From NCBI GenBank assembly GCA_948801035.1, contig CAQHJP010000010.1:1-8507 (forward strand): a stretch of DNA of 8,507 nt, given 5' to 3'. The position numbers and the translations under genes were made by a program. Below are positions 1-5,101 of the stretch, piece after piece. The DNA is from an uncultured Bacilli bacterium. GTDB taxonomy: Bacteria; Bacillota_I; Bacilli_A; RF39; UBA660. The notes under the pieces are model-generated. The model was given only the letters and a program-made list of their open reading frames with translations, was not told where the DNA came from and ran no database searches. Every line of letters begins with the position of its first letter. Position 1 is the stretch's first letter.

Positions 1-36
1 TTTTTTATCTAAAAATTCTTCTGTTTCTCTTTTCAT
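1..36 (-). CDS. 5' end of a divergent gene (partial)
   Basis: Reading leftward, an ATG (complement of 34-36) begins an open frame that runs off the window edge; the 12 visible codons read MKRETEEFLDKK. It is preceded, 9 bases upstream, by a perfect AGGAGG Shine-Dalgarno (complement of 46-51), which is the main reason to believe it. The fragment is highly charged and too short to assign to a family. It points away from the phage genes, so it is either the neighbouring host gene or a leftward phage gene transcribed from the shared region 37-257. Confidence 0.6.
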   Translation of the reverse strand, partial: MKRETEEFLDKK

Positions 37-128
37 ATTACAAACCTCCTAAAACTTCTATATTTTAAAATAATTATAAAGATCGTTCTAATATGTAATT
101 TTTATCAGTAATTATAATAATTTACTAT

Positions 129-154
129 AAAAGCCTTGAATTTTCAAGACTTTT
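129..154. repeat. Inverted repeat, possible operator or bidirectional terminator
   Basis: Arms AAAAG-c-CTTGAA (129-140) and TTCAAG-a-CTTTT (143-154) are complementary except at one position, with a 2-base centre. A-tracts on one side and T-tracts on the other would let it act as a weak terminator in either direction. Its place between divergent genes equally fits a repressor-binding dyad, for example for the XRE protein at 432. The sequence does not distinguish the two. Confidence 0.45.
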
Positions 155-158
155 AGAA

Positions 159-189
159 TCTTAAATGGTCGGGAAAACAGGATTTAAGA
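159..189. repeat. Inverted repeat TCTTAAAT...ATTTAAGA
   Basis: A perfect 8-bp inverted repeat (159-166 and 182-189) surrounds a 15-base G-rich spacer (167-181), unusual in such A+T-rich DNA. It lies just upstream of a TATAAA box at 193-198 that could be a -10 element for the operon starting at 258, although no good -35 is present at the right distance. A repressor site overlapping this promoter is plausible but inferred. Confidence 0.4.
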
Positions 190-209
190 CACTATAAAAT
201 ATGATTTTC

Positions 210-240
210 GAAACTTCTTTTAGAGGTTTCTTTTACTTTA
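210..240 (+). terminator. Terminator-like hairpin in the leader of the first operon (possible attenuator)
   Basis: GAAACTTCT (210-218) pairs with AGAGGTTTC (222-230), including one G-T wobble, across a 3-base loop, and is followed by TTTTACTTTA. It looks like a rho-independent terminator but sits only 18-28 bases upstream of the ATG at 258, with no upstream rightward gene in the window. It could attenuate transcription of the operon, or block readthrough coming from the left. Confidence 0.45.
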
Positions 241-257
241 TAGAAAGGAATTATTTT

Positions 258-418
258 ATGAAAAAAATATTACTGAATATCTAGAAATTTTTATTTTTAT
301 CTATGTTATAGCTACTGTTACATATTGCATTATGCTTGATTGTAGAGTTAAAGAATTAGAGAAAAAAATAGATAAAAATTGTACTTATATAGATAATAAA
401 TATTATTGCGAAATTTAG
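258..418 (+). pseudogene. Small single-pass membrane protein, frame interrupted at an A7 tract
   Basis: After a good ribosome-binding site (AGAAAGGA, 243-250) an ATG at 258 opens a frame that stops after 8 codons (TAG 282-284). In the -1 frame a clean reading continues to TAG at 416-418. Shifting back one base at the A7 run (261-267) after the second Lys gives a coherent 53-residue protein starting MKKNITEYLEIF, with a membrane segment at about residues 9-28 and a charged, Cys-containing tail (RVKELEKKIDK). No start codon or ribosome-binding site belongs to the downstream frame alone. The gene is therefore truly frameshifted, phase-variable by poly(A) slippage, translated by -1 frameshifting on A AAA AAA, or affected by a sequencing error. 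It is the first gene of the operon leading into the repressor at 432. I do not recognise a family. Confidence 0.5.
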
Positions 419-431
419 AAAGGAAGATGTT

Positions 432-986
432 ATGAAAAAGTTAAGTGATTTAATTAAAGAAAATAGAAATAAATTAGGTATATCACAAAGAGAGCTAGCA
501 AAAATAATAAATGTAAATGATTCTTATATTGCTAAAATTGAGAGTGATATTACTAAAAAGCCAAGTGTATCAGTTTTAATTGATTTATCTACAGAATTAA
601 AAATAGATATTTTTGAATTATTAGAAAAAGCAGGGTATTCACAAAATGAAATAGATAAAATATTTAATATAACTTCAAGTTCAAATCAATATTTATATTT
701 AAGTGTATCAGGTAATATTGATAGGAAAATTTTAAATGATTGTGTTTTTTATTATGATTATTATGAAAGTTTACAACAAGAAAACAACCAATTACAAGAA
801 GAAAATAAAATATTAAAAGAAAATTCAGAAAACAATGACAAAGTTGTAGATAAAGTAAATTGGGAAAATATGATTTTAAAAAAAGAAAACAAAAAATTAC
901 AAGAAGAAAATTTTAAATTAAAGAATTATTTAAATAATTCGCTTTCTTTTATTATTGATTATTTTGGTTGTGATGAAAATGACTAA
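432..986 (+). CDS. XRE-family (cI-like) transcriptional regulator with coiled-coil tail
   Basis: Likely a DNA-binding repressor controlling phage gene expression or lysogeny. The N-terminal domain (about residues 4-65) is a typical HTH_3/XRE fold: SQRELAKIINVNDSYIAKIE (18-37) covers the turn and recognition helix, followed by the helix PSVSVLIDLSTELKI and the FELLEKAGY ending often seen in this family. Residues about 112-166 are rich in heptad-like LQEEN/LKKEN repeats and should form a coiled coil, probably the oligomerisation part in place of a cI peptidase domain; there is no Ser-Lys cleavage domain. The start is supported by AAAGGAAG 7 bases upstream. It lies 13 bases after the frameshifted small gene and overlaps the next gene. 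The dyads at 129-154 and 159-189 are candidate operators. The family call is firm; its targets are inferred. Confidence 0.9.
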   Translation: MKKLSDLIKENRNKLGISQRELAKIINVNDSYIAKIESDITKKPSVSVLIDLSTELKIDIFELLEKAGYSQNEIDKIFNITSSSNQYLYLSVSGNIDRKILNDCVFYYDYYESLQQENNQLQEENKILKENSENNDKVVDKVNWENMILKKENKKLQEENFKLKNYLNNSLSFIIDYFGCDEND

Positions 987-1194
987 AAGGGGTAATTATT
1001 TTATAGTCGTATATGATAAAGAAGATAATTATATACGTGACTTTGAAAGTATAGAAGAATGTGCTAATTATTTTCATATATCTAGAAAATGTGTTAGTGA
1101 TTATATATTAAAAGAAAAATTAAGAGAAGATAAATATAGACTTTTTAAAATTAATGAACTTGACACGGACATTTATTTAAATAAAAGTTTATAA
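973..1194 (+). CDS. Small NUMOD1-like DNA-binding protein
   Basis: A protein of about 73 residues from ATG 973 (alternative ATG 979). It overlaps the last codons of the XRE gene, which suggests translational coupling; no strong ribosome-binding site of its own is visible. The central stretch FESIEECANYFHISRKCVSD has the shape of a NUMOD1-type helix-turn-helix (pattern 'F.SI.EAA..L.IS...V...I'), preceded by a beta-type lead-in (VVYDKEDNYIRDF) and followed by the KYRLF strand common in these modules. Such modules usually appear as DNA-binding appendages of homing endonucleases or as short stand-alone phage proteins. No nuclease domain is attached here. It is probably an accessory regulator paired with the upstream repressor; the exact role is unknown. 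Confidence 0.65.
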   Translation: MKMTKRGNYFIVVYDKEDNYIRDFESIEECANYFHISRKCVSDYILKEKLREDKYRLFKINELDTDIYLNKSL

Positions 1195-1208
1195 AGAAAG
1201 GAATTAAA

Positions 1209-1400
1209 ATGAATAAAACTATAGAAAACATTATAAAAGAATATGAAGAATTAAAATTAATAAATGAGTGTGAGATAGAAAAAATAAATAATGAGAATAT
1301 CCTTATAGATATGTTTATTAGAGATATAAAGTTAGTAAATGAAATTAATAACAAAGAAAAACAATTAAATATATTTGATATTTTAGGAGGTAATAATTAA
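1209..1400 (+). CDS. Small helical protein of unknown function
   Basis: 63 residues, highly charged and rich in Glu, Lys, Ile and Asn, predicted to be almost wholly helical, with possible coiled-coil character over residues 3-30 (ENIIKEYEELKLINECEIEK). There is no signal peptide or membrane segment, so it should be cytoplasmic. The start has a good ribosome-binding site (AGAAAGGA, about 8 bases upstream). Its stop codon overlaps the next start (TAATG), so the two are translationally coupled. The C-terminus LGGNN is encoded by the next gene's AGGAGG region and may be constrained by it. No family recognised. Confidence 0.7.
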   Translation: MNKTIENIIKEYEELKLINECEIEKINNENILIDMFIRDIKLVNEINNKEKQLNIFDILGGNN

Positions 1401-1654
1401 TGTTAAATAGAAAATATAAAAAAATAATAAGTGATAAAGATTTTGAAATTGATATGTTAAATTATGATTTAGAATATACTAGTGGTTATGCTGAAATATT
1501 ACAAATGAAACTTGATTCAGCTATTGATTTAGTAAATAATGTTTATAGTTCATTAATCAATGTTGATAGATTATTATCAGTTTTGGACTATAAAACTCGT
1601 ATAAATGAATATAATAGAGAATTTCATAAAAATAAGTTTGGAGGCAATGATTAA
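1400..1654 (+). CDS. Small helical protein of unknown function
   Basis: 84 residues, hydrophilic, Tyr- and Asp-rich, mostly helical by eye, with hydrophobic heptads around residues 30-62. No membrane segment or signal peptide. The start is well fixed: AGGAGG lies about 9 bases upstream, inside the preceding gene, and the ATG overlaps the preceding stop. The stop overlaps the next start in the same TAATG fashion, so 1209-1839 is one coupled translational unit. The protein ends FGGND, again because the next gene's GGAGG is embedded there. No family recognised; by position it may be an early accessory or regulatory protein. Confidence 0.75.
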   Translation: MLNRKYKKIISDKDFEIDMLNYDLEYTSGYAEILQMKLDSAIDLVNNVYSSLINVDRLLSVLDYKTRINEYNREFHKNKFGGND

Positions 1655-1839
1655 TGAAAGATATTTTAATTGATATTGATTGGTTAGATACATTTATATA
1701 TTCTTTTGGTTTTGTTGTTACTCTTGCTTCTTTTATTGGAATACCTATTATTCTAATTCTTGATAAAATAACTGAGCATAAAGAAATGTATGAATATTAT
1801 GAAAAACATATTAAAAATAAAAAAGTTTCAAAAAAATGA
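1654..1839 (+). CDS. Small single-pass membrane protein
   Basis: 61 residues: a short acidic N-terminus (MKDILIDIDWLD), one long hydrophobic segment at about residues 14-36 (FGFVVTLASFIGIPIILIL), then a charged, Lys-rich C-terminal tail that would lie in the cytoplasm. The start is supported by GGAGG and the TAATG overlap with the preceding gene. The TGA stop lies within the terminator hairpin, which confirms that TGA means stop in this genome. Size and topology are compatible with a minor virion protein (pVII/pIX-like) or a membrane-associated accessory factor, but no family is recognisable. Confidence 0.7.
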   Translation: MKDILIDIDWLDTFIYSFGFVVTLASFIGIPIILILDKITEHKEMYEYYEKHIKNKKVSKK

Positions 1840-1850
1840 AACTTTTTTTG
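1821..1850 (+). terminator. Rho-independent terminator of the regulatory operon
   Basis: AAAGTTTC (1822-1829) and GAAACTTT (1838-1845) form a perfect 8-bp stem around an A-rich loop, followed by a T-run to 1849. The hairpin overlaps the last codons and stop of the preceding gene. It separates the regulatory operon from the ssDNA-binding/coat part of the genome. Confidence 0.8.
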
Positions 1851-1894
1851 TTCTTATTCATGCTTTAAAAAAAAACGAATGATATGATTAACTC

Positions 1895-1914
1895 AGATAG
1901 AAAGAAATCTATCT
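1895..1914 (+). promoter_or_regulatory. Leader hairpin upstream of the ssDNA-binding operon
   Basis: AGATAG (1895-1900) and CTATCT (1909-1914) form a 6-bp stem with an 8-base A-rich loop, about 26 bases before the ATG at 1941. Just upstream lies TATGAT (1883-1888), a plausible -10 box, but no convincing -35 is seen. After a terminator a new promoter is expected in this gap; the hairpin may stabilise the 5' end of the transcript or regulate the GGGTGGTG ribosome-binding site (1927-1934). Confidence 0.35.
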
Positions 1915-1940
1915 AAATAAATAGTTGGGTGGTGAAAAAA

Positions 1941-2096
1941 ATGAATAAAGAAATGTTATTAACGATAGTTGTATCAATACTATATTTAATTGAAATAATA
2001 TTACACGAAAAAACAAAAAAGAAACTTAAAAAAATAGAAGAACAAATAAAAAATAAAGAAAGTACAGAGGTAAATGAATATGAAGATGAATGTTAA
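1941..2096 (+). CDS. Small membrane protein overlapping the ssDNA-binding gene
   Basis: 51 residues, MNKEMLLTIVVSILYLIEII at the start, then a highly charged helical tail (KKKLKKIEEQIKNKE) and an acidic end. One hydrophobic segment spans about residues 5-21 and could anchor it with the tail in the cytoplasm. A GGGTGGTG ribosome-binding site lies 6 bases upstream of the ATG. The last 17 bases overlap the next gene when that starts at 2080, indicating coupled translation. The position beside the ssDNA-binding and major coat genes resembles that of genes VII and IX in coliphage Ff, so a minor coat protein is a reasonable guess, but sequence similarity cannot be claimed. Confidence 0.65.
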   Translation: MNKEMLLTIVVSILYLIEIILHEKTKKKLKKIEEQIKNKESTEVNEYEDEC

Positions 2097-2373
2097 TTTA
2101 ATGATTTTAAATTCTAGTTTAGTTAGTTATAAATTTGATGATAATAGAGAAATGAAATTTAATAAAATTACTTTTGCTTTTAGAGATGAAACAGCTCCCA
2201 AAGAACTTACTGGTGTAAATAATATTTTAGTATGTAATGTAGACCCATCAAGTTACAATATTACAAAAGATATTAAACCTAATGATTTAGTTCCTTGTGA
2301 ATTATCAACAAAGAAATCAAAAGACAATACATTTAAACTTACAATATCTAAAATCAAAGATATAACTTTATAG
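2080..2373 (+). CDS. Probable ssDNA-binding protein (gene V-like)
   Basis: 97 residues of alternating beta-type strands with no signal peptide or membrane segment: LMILNSSLVSYKF, MKFNKITFAFRD, NILVCNVDPSSY, DLVPCELSTKK, FKLTISKIKDI. This pattern, the length and the place directly before the major coat gene fit the small OB-fold ssDNA-binding proteins (pV type) that coat the displaced strand and are later swapped for coat protein during extrusion; some also repress translation. ATG 2080 is preferred over ATG 2074 because AGAGG (2066-2070) is 9 bases from the first and only 3 from the second. The protein ends two residues after the last strand. The assignment rests on size, strand pattern and gene order; I see no diagnostic motif. 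Confidence 0.65.
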   Translation: MKMNVNLMILNSSLVSYKFDDNREMKFNKITFAFRDETAPKELTGVNNILVCNVDPSSYNITKDIKPNDLVPCELSTKKSKDNTFKLTISKIKDITL

Positions 2374-2453
2374 GACATAAAAAATTATTACCTTTCGAAA
2401 AACCCCCAATTATATTTTTGTAAATATCCTTTAAACTCACTTGTTTAACCTTA

Positions 2454-2477
2454 TTTTCGATAAAGTTTTCGATAAAA
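2454..2477. repeat. Two tandem 12-bp repeats, TTTTCGATAAA(G/A)
   Basis: Two adjacent copies, 2454-2465 and 2466-2477, differ only in the last base. A 12-bp spacing puts copies on nearly the same face of the helix, fitting a binding site for a dimeric regulator (the XRE protein or the NUMOD1-like protein) upstream of the coat gene. Function is inferred from position only. Confidence 0.5.
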
Positions 2478-2556
2478 AAACGTGGATAGGTTTATATATT
2501 ATATATTTGCCACAATAATTTTTTGGTACTTCCGCCCCACGCGTTAGTATATAGAG

Positions 2557-2566
2557 AGTCCGGACT
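2557..2566. repeat. Perfect palindrome AGTCCGGACT
   Basis: A 10-bp perfect dyad in the G+C-richer part of the coat leader. In RNA its right half (ACT, 2564-2566) also belongs to the hairpin that pairs with the Shine-Dalgarno, so the two structures compete, as in a two-state leader. It could instead be a protein-binding site. Confidence 0.4.
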
Positions 2567-2590
2567 TCCTTTTATTGTTAAAAAGGAGGT
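2564..2590 (+). promoter_or_regulatory. Hairpin sequestering the coat gene ribosome-binding site
   Basis: ACTTCCTTTT (2564-2573) pairs with AAAAGGAGGT (2581-2590) over ten positions, nine Watson-Crick and one G-U, with a 7-base loop. The whole AGGAGG Shine-Dalgarno of the major coat gene (ATG 2598) lies in the stem. Translation would be low until the stem is opened or bound, or until an alternative pairing upstream (a second ACTTCC at 2529-2534) forms. Confidence 0.55.
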
Positions 2591-2597
2591 GTATAGA

Positions 2598-2804
2598 ATG
2601 AATATTCTTGAAGCAACAGCTTCTACAGCTGCAACAAGTGAACAAATCACAGCAGTATTAGCAGTTTTAAAAACAATAGCTGAATACATTCTAGAAATGG
2701 TAGTAAGCGTTGTAGATATAGTAATGTCACAACCATTATTATTAATACCTGTTGGTGTTGTTACACTTAGAACTGTAATTTCAGTTTTCAGAAGTTTATT
2801 CTAA
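2598..2804 (+). CDS. Major coat protein (pVIII-like)
   Basis: 68 residues and the likely virion shell subunit, thousands of copies of which form the helical tube around the DNA. The N-terminal third is small and Ala/Thr-rich with acidic residues (E5, E15, E29, E33, D40). A long alpha-helix follows, with the hydrophobic part SQPLLLIPVGVVTLRTV (44-60) and a basic, aromatic C-terminus (R58, R65, F68). An acidic outer end, hydrophobic middle and basic inner end are the hallmark of filamentous phage coat proteins. No cleavable signal peptide is evident, so it may insert without a leader, as known for Pf3. AGGAGG is 9 bases upstream of the ATG. It is followed at once by a strong terminator, as in Ff, which keeps this transcript separate and abundant. 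Confidence 0.85.
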   Translation: MNILEATASTAATSEQITAVLAVLKTIAEYILEMVVSVVDIVMSQPLLLIPVGVVTLRTVISVFRSLF

Positions 2805-2811
2805 GATTAGG

Positions 2812-2848
2812 CTAGAATTATTCCCCATATAATTCTAGTTTTATTTTT
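2812..2848 (+). terminator. Strong rho-independent terminator after the coat gene
   Basis: CTAGAATTAT (2812-2821) and ATAATTCTAG (2829-2838) form a perfect 10-bp stem with loop TCCCCAT, followed by TTTTATTTTT. It lies 7 bases after the coat stop. Filamentous phages classically carry a terminator just here, which raises coat mRNA over the adhesin and assembly genes. Confidence 0.9.
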
Positions 2849-2866
2849 AAAGAAAGGACAAAATAA

Positions 2867-3079
2867 ATGGAAAAACTATTAACACAAGAAGAATTAAAAA
2901 AGATGAATGATAGAGCTTTAGAACTTAAATTATTAATTGAAAATGAATGTATTAATATAAAATTTAACCCTAAAAATAATAAAAGTAGACAAAATTTAGT
3001 TAATTATAGCAAAGAATTAAAAAAAATAGTTAAAACATTAAAAAAATATCAAAAGAAAGCTTTAGAAAATGGTTTATAG
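2867..3079 (+). CDS. Small Lys-rich helical protein of unknown function
   Basis: 70 residues, strongly basic and predicted nearly all helical, with repeated Lys pairs (KELKKIVKTLKKYQKKALE) in the second half. No signal peptide or membrane segment. Ribosome-binding site AAAGGA lies about 9 bases upstream of the ATG. It is the first gene after the coat terminator. A small basic cytoplasmic protein at this place could bind nucleic acid or the virion tip, but no family is recognised. Its end overlaps the next gene by 11 bases. Confidence 0.65.
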   Translation: MEKLLTQEELKKMNDRALELKLLIENECINIKFNPKNNKSRQNLVNYSKELKKIVKTLKKYQKKALENGL

Positions 3080-3251
3080 ATATACAAGACTTTTAAAGAA
3101 TCACGAAAGATACGTACTTTTATTATATAGAAATTATCGCATAGAAGAGATAGGTAAAAATATATATGGTGTTTATTCATTAAACCACGATATAAAGTTA
3201 TGCGAAATTACATTAAAAGCTTTAAATTATTGTTTCGAAAAGATAGATTAA
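3069..3251 (+). CDS. Small basic protein of unknown function
   Basis: 60 residues, Tyr-, Arg- and Leu-rich, with an apparent beta-rich core (RYVLLLYRNYRIEEIG...YGVYSL) and a helical end. It starts inside the last codons of the preceding gene and has no clear ribosome-binding site, so it would depend on coupled translation. No signal peptide. The layout (a short conserved-looking frame packed against its neighbour) favours a real gene, but no family is recognised. Confidence 0.5.
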   Translation: MVYRYTRLLKNHERYVLLLYRNYRIEEIGKNIYGVYSLNHDIKLCEITLKALNYCFEKID

Positions 3252-3388
3252 AATATCTTTATGAAAAATATAAATTTAAATTTCTATGGGGTAATTTTAG
3301 AGAGGAATTGATAACAGATGAAAAAATGTTTAATTGGTTTTATAATAGCCCTAATATCGATTATACCAATGTCAAATATAAAGGCTAG
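3200..3388 (+). CDS. Possible small basic protein nested between two genes (doubtful)
   Basis: An open frame of 62 residues, very basic and aromatic (FKLLFRKDRLKYLYEKYKFKFLW), bridges the only gap (3252-3317) between the upstream gene and the adhesin. It overlaps the upstream gene by 52 bases and the adhesin's signal-peptide codons by 71 bases, and its ATG lacks a ribosome-binding site. Such overlaps occur in compact ssDNA phages, but chance is equally likely in A+T-rich DNA. Confidence 0.25.
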   Translation: MRNYIKSFKLLFRKDRLKYLYEKYKFKFLWGNFREELITDEKMFNWFYNSPNIDYTNVKYKG

Positions 3389-5087
3389 TTTTGATGTAAC
3401 ATACAAAAATGAAACTTTACATTTACCAGATATGCCTTTTAATACTAGTACTAATGATTTTGCTATTTTCTATAATACTTCTAGTTCTTCAGCTTCTGCT
3501 CCTTATACTGTTGTTTGGTTTCCTAAACAAGATACAAATAATTTAGTTTTTCAAGTATTTGGCGATAAATGGGGACAACTTAAATGGCGTGTATGGAATA
3601 GCTCAGAAGAAAATAAAAATTTTGTTTATGCTAATTTTAAAGATGTAACGCCAACTAATTTTTATAATTATCAGCTTACTGCAGGAGCTTATAATGAAAG
3701 TTATGATTATTATCATACTGTTTTATATACTACTAAAGATATAAGAATTTATGGTATAAATTCATCAAACTTAAGCAATGCACAAATAGAAAGAATAGAC
3801 CCAGATGTTAATCCATTTAATATTGGCGATATAATATTTAAAAAACCTAAAAGTAAGCTATTAGAAATTGACCACGAAATTAAAACAGATTCTAACAATA
3901 ATTATTCATATCATAGTATAAATTTAATTGCTAATAATTTTAATGAAAATTATAAATATTATTTTAAATTTGAAACTGATACCACTAAAGCAATTTGGAT
4001 AGATATTACAGCAGATTTAAAAAAAAATGGTTATCATCACGAAAATTTATATTATAATGCAACACTTTATACTATGGTAAAAGATGAAAATAATAATACT
4101 TTAGAAACTCGAACGTTTACATTTACTGATTTAATGACTAGAGAAGAGTATTTATCCCCTACTTTAGATTTAAAAGTTGGATATTCAGAAAATGTTACAA
4201 CTAAAATGGAAGAAGCAGAAATCGAAATTAAAATAAATAATTATTCTCCTCGATTTATTTATCAATATTCTTTTAATGATTATGATTATTTTAATATAGA
4301 TTATAAAGATATTTCTAATAGTAAATATTATATTACTACTCATGTTAATACTTCAGTATATGTAAAAATATTATCTGTTCAAGGTAATGTTATAGATAAA
4401 AAAAGTATTAATGTAACTGGTTTAGGTTTAGATGAAGATGTATATACTTATGAATTAACTTTTGAAGATTTATACAATACCGAACAAGAGAAAAATATGA
4501 TTTATTCATTTTATTATGAAAATAAAAAAATGGAAACAAGACCATATATTTATATATTTTATGAGGGTACTCAAGATATTAAATTTCATTTAAGTTATGG
4601 TAACAATGTAACTAATTTAGCTAACTCAATATTAAATGCATCAGATAATATAAAAGATAGATTATCGTGTATTAATTTACCATATACTTATCAAGATAAA
4701 AATTTAAATATTGATTATAGTTATAAAAATTATACATTATTTTATTTTACACCATGTACTAATTTTAAAGATGTTGAAAATTTAGAATTATTTAAAGATA
4801 TAAGGGTAATTATAAAAAGTAATATAAATTTAAATATCGGCGAGCCTACTTACATAGATGGTGTATTAATTCCTACATCTAGACCTGTAACTGATGACTT
4901 TGAATCTAATTATACAATTTTATTTGATACATTTAAAAATGCATTTCTAAGGTTTAGAAATGTTATAGTTGAAATAATACAAAATATATCCTTATTTTTT
5001 AGTAAAATAAGTCCGATATTACAAGATTTTTATATAGTTATATTTGTACTTGTATTATTCTTATTTCTTATTAAATTTATATTATAG
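3318..5087 (+). CDS. pIII-like minor coat protein / receptor-binding adhesin
   Basis: 589 residues, the largest gene and the likely host-recognition and particle-release protein. The N-terminus MKKCLIGFIIALISIIPMS...KA is a textbook signal peptide (cleavage near KA|SF, residue 24); the last about 22 residues (FYIVIFVLVLFLFLIKFIL) form a membrane anchor, giving the pIII arrangement of secreted ectodomain plus C-terminal anchor. The ectodomain is Tyr/Asn/Thr-rich and beta-like. Two successive stretches of about 90 residues (181-272 and 282-369) look like tandem beta-sandwich repeats: each has a Y-Y/Q-Y-x-F strand and ends in a 'NxTxY...V...x(G/N)...T/I-V/F-T-x-L' pattern. C451 and C480 are the only ectodomain cysteines and could form a disulfide. 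GAGAGG lies 12 bases upstream. Four small membrane proteins and Zot follow in one run, as in Ff (III-VI-I). Confidence 0.8.
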   Translation: MKKCLIGFIIALISIIPMSNIKASFDVTYKNETLHLPDMPFNTSTNDFAIFYNTSSSSASAPYTVVWFPKQDTNNLVFQVFGDKWGQLKWRVWNSSEENKNFVYANFKDVTPTNFYNYQLTAGAYNESYDYYHTVLYTTKDIRIYGINSSNLSNAQIERIDPDVNPFNIGDIIFKKPKSKLLEIDHEIKTDSNNNYSYHSINLIANNFNENYKYYFKFETDTTKAIWIDITADLKKNGYHHENLYYNATLYTMVKDENNNTLETRTFTFTDLMTREEYLSPTLDLKVGYSENVTTKMEEAEIEIKINNYSPRFIYQYSFNDYDYFNIDYKDISNSKYYITTHVNTSVYVKILSVQGNVIDKKSINVTGLGLDEDVYTYELTFEDLYNTEQEKNMIYSFYYENKKMETRPYIYIFYEGTQDIKFHLSYGNNVTNLANSILNASDNIKDRLSCINLPYTYQDKNLNIDYSYKNYTLFYFTPCTNFKDVENLELFKDIRVIIKSNINLNIGEPTYIDGVLIPTSRPVTDDFESNYTILFDTFKNAFLRFRNVIVEIIQNISLFFSKISPILQDFYIVIFVLVLFLFLIKFIL

Positions 5088-5101
5088 AAAGGTGGTAATA
5101 T

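Larger units (their letters stand above)
2374..2597 (+). promoter_or_regulatory. Non-coding leader between the ssDNA-binding and coat genes
   Basis: About 220 bases without a convincing gene. They contain a small dyad TTAAAC...GTTTAA (2431-2448), two tandem copies of TTTTCGATAAA, an A/T dyad (2491-2506) bracketed by GTGG (2482-2485) and CCAC (2510-2513), and from about 2525 a block visibly richer in G+C (TACTTCCGCCCCACGCG) running into the coat gene's ribosome-binding site. This is where a strong coat promoter and a structured 5' leader would be expected. A frame from TTG 2523 runs into the coat gene but lacks a ribosome-binding site, and AGGAGG points to ATG 2598. Confidence 0.55.

Noticed and set aside
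1151..1354. Reverse-strand open frame opposite the gene at 1209
   Set aside because: It is the shadow of a well-supported forward gene with a good ribosome-binding site; its Phe/Ile/Ser-rich translation is typical of antisense A+T-rich coding DNA.
1837..1845. TGA read as Trp (Mycoplasma/Spiroplasma code), given the extreme A+T content
   Set aside because: The TGA lies in a terminator hairpin directly before the T-run, and all Trp positions in the clear genes use TGG.
2482..2513. A/T-rich dyad with TATATATTATATAT that resembles the centre of a Bacillus-type dif site
   Set aside because: Only the A/T core matches; both outer arms differ, and an attachment site inside the structural genes does not fit the flanking genes seen at both window ends.
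2523..2597. Upstream TTG extension of the major coat protein as a leader peptide
   Set aside because: The added 25 residues are not signal-like, there is no ribosome-binding site before the TTG, and AGGAGG is ideally placed for ATG 2598.
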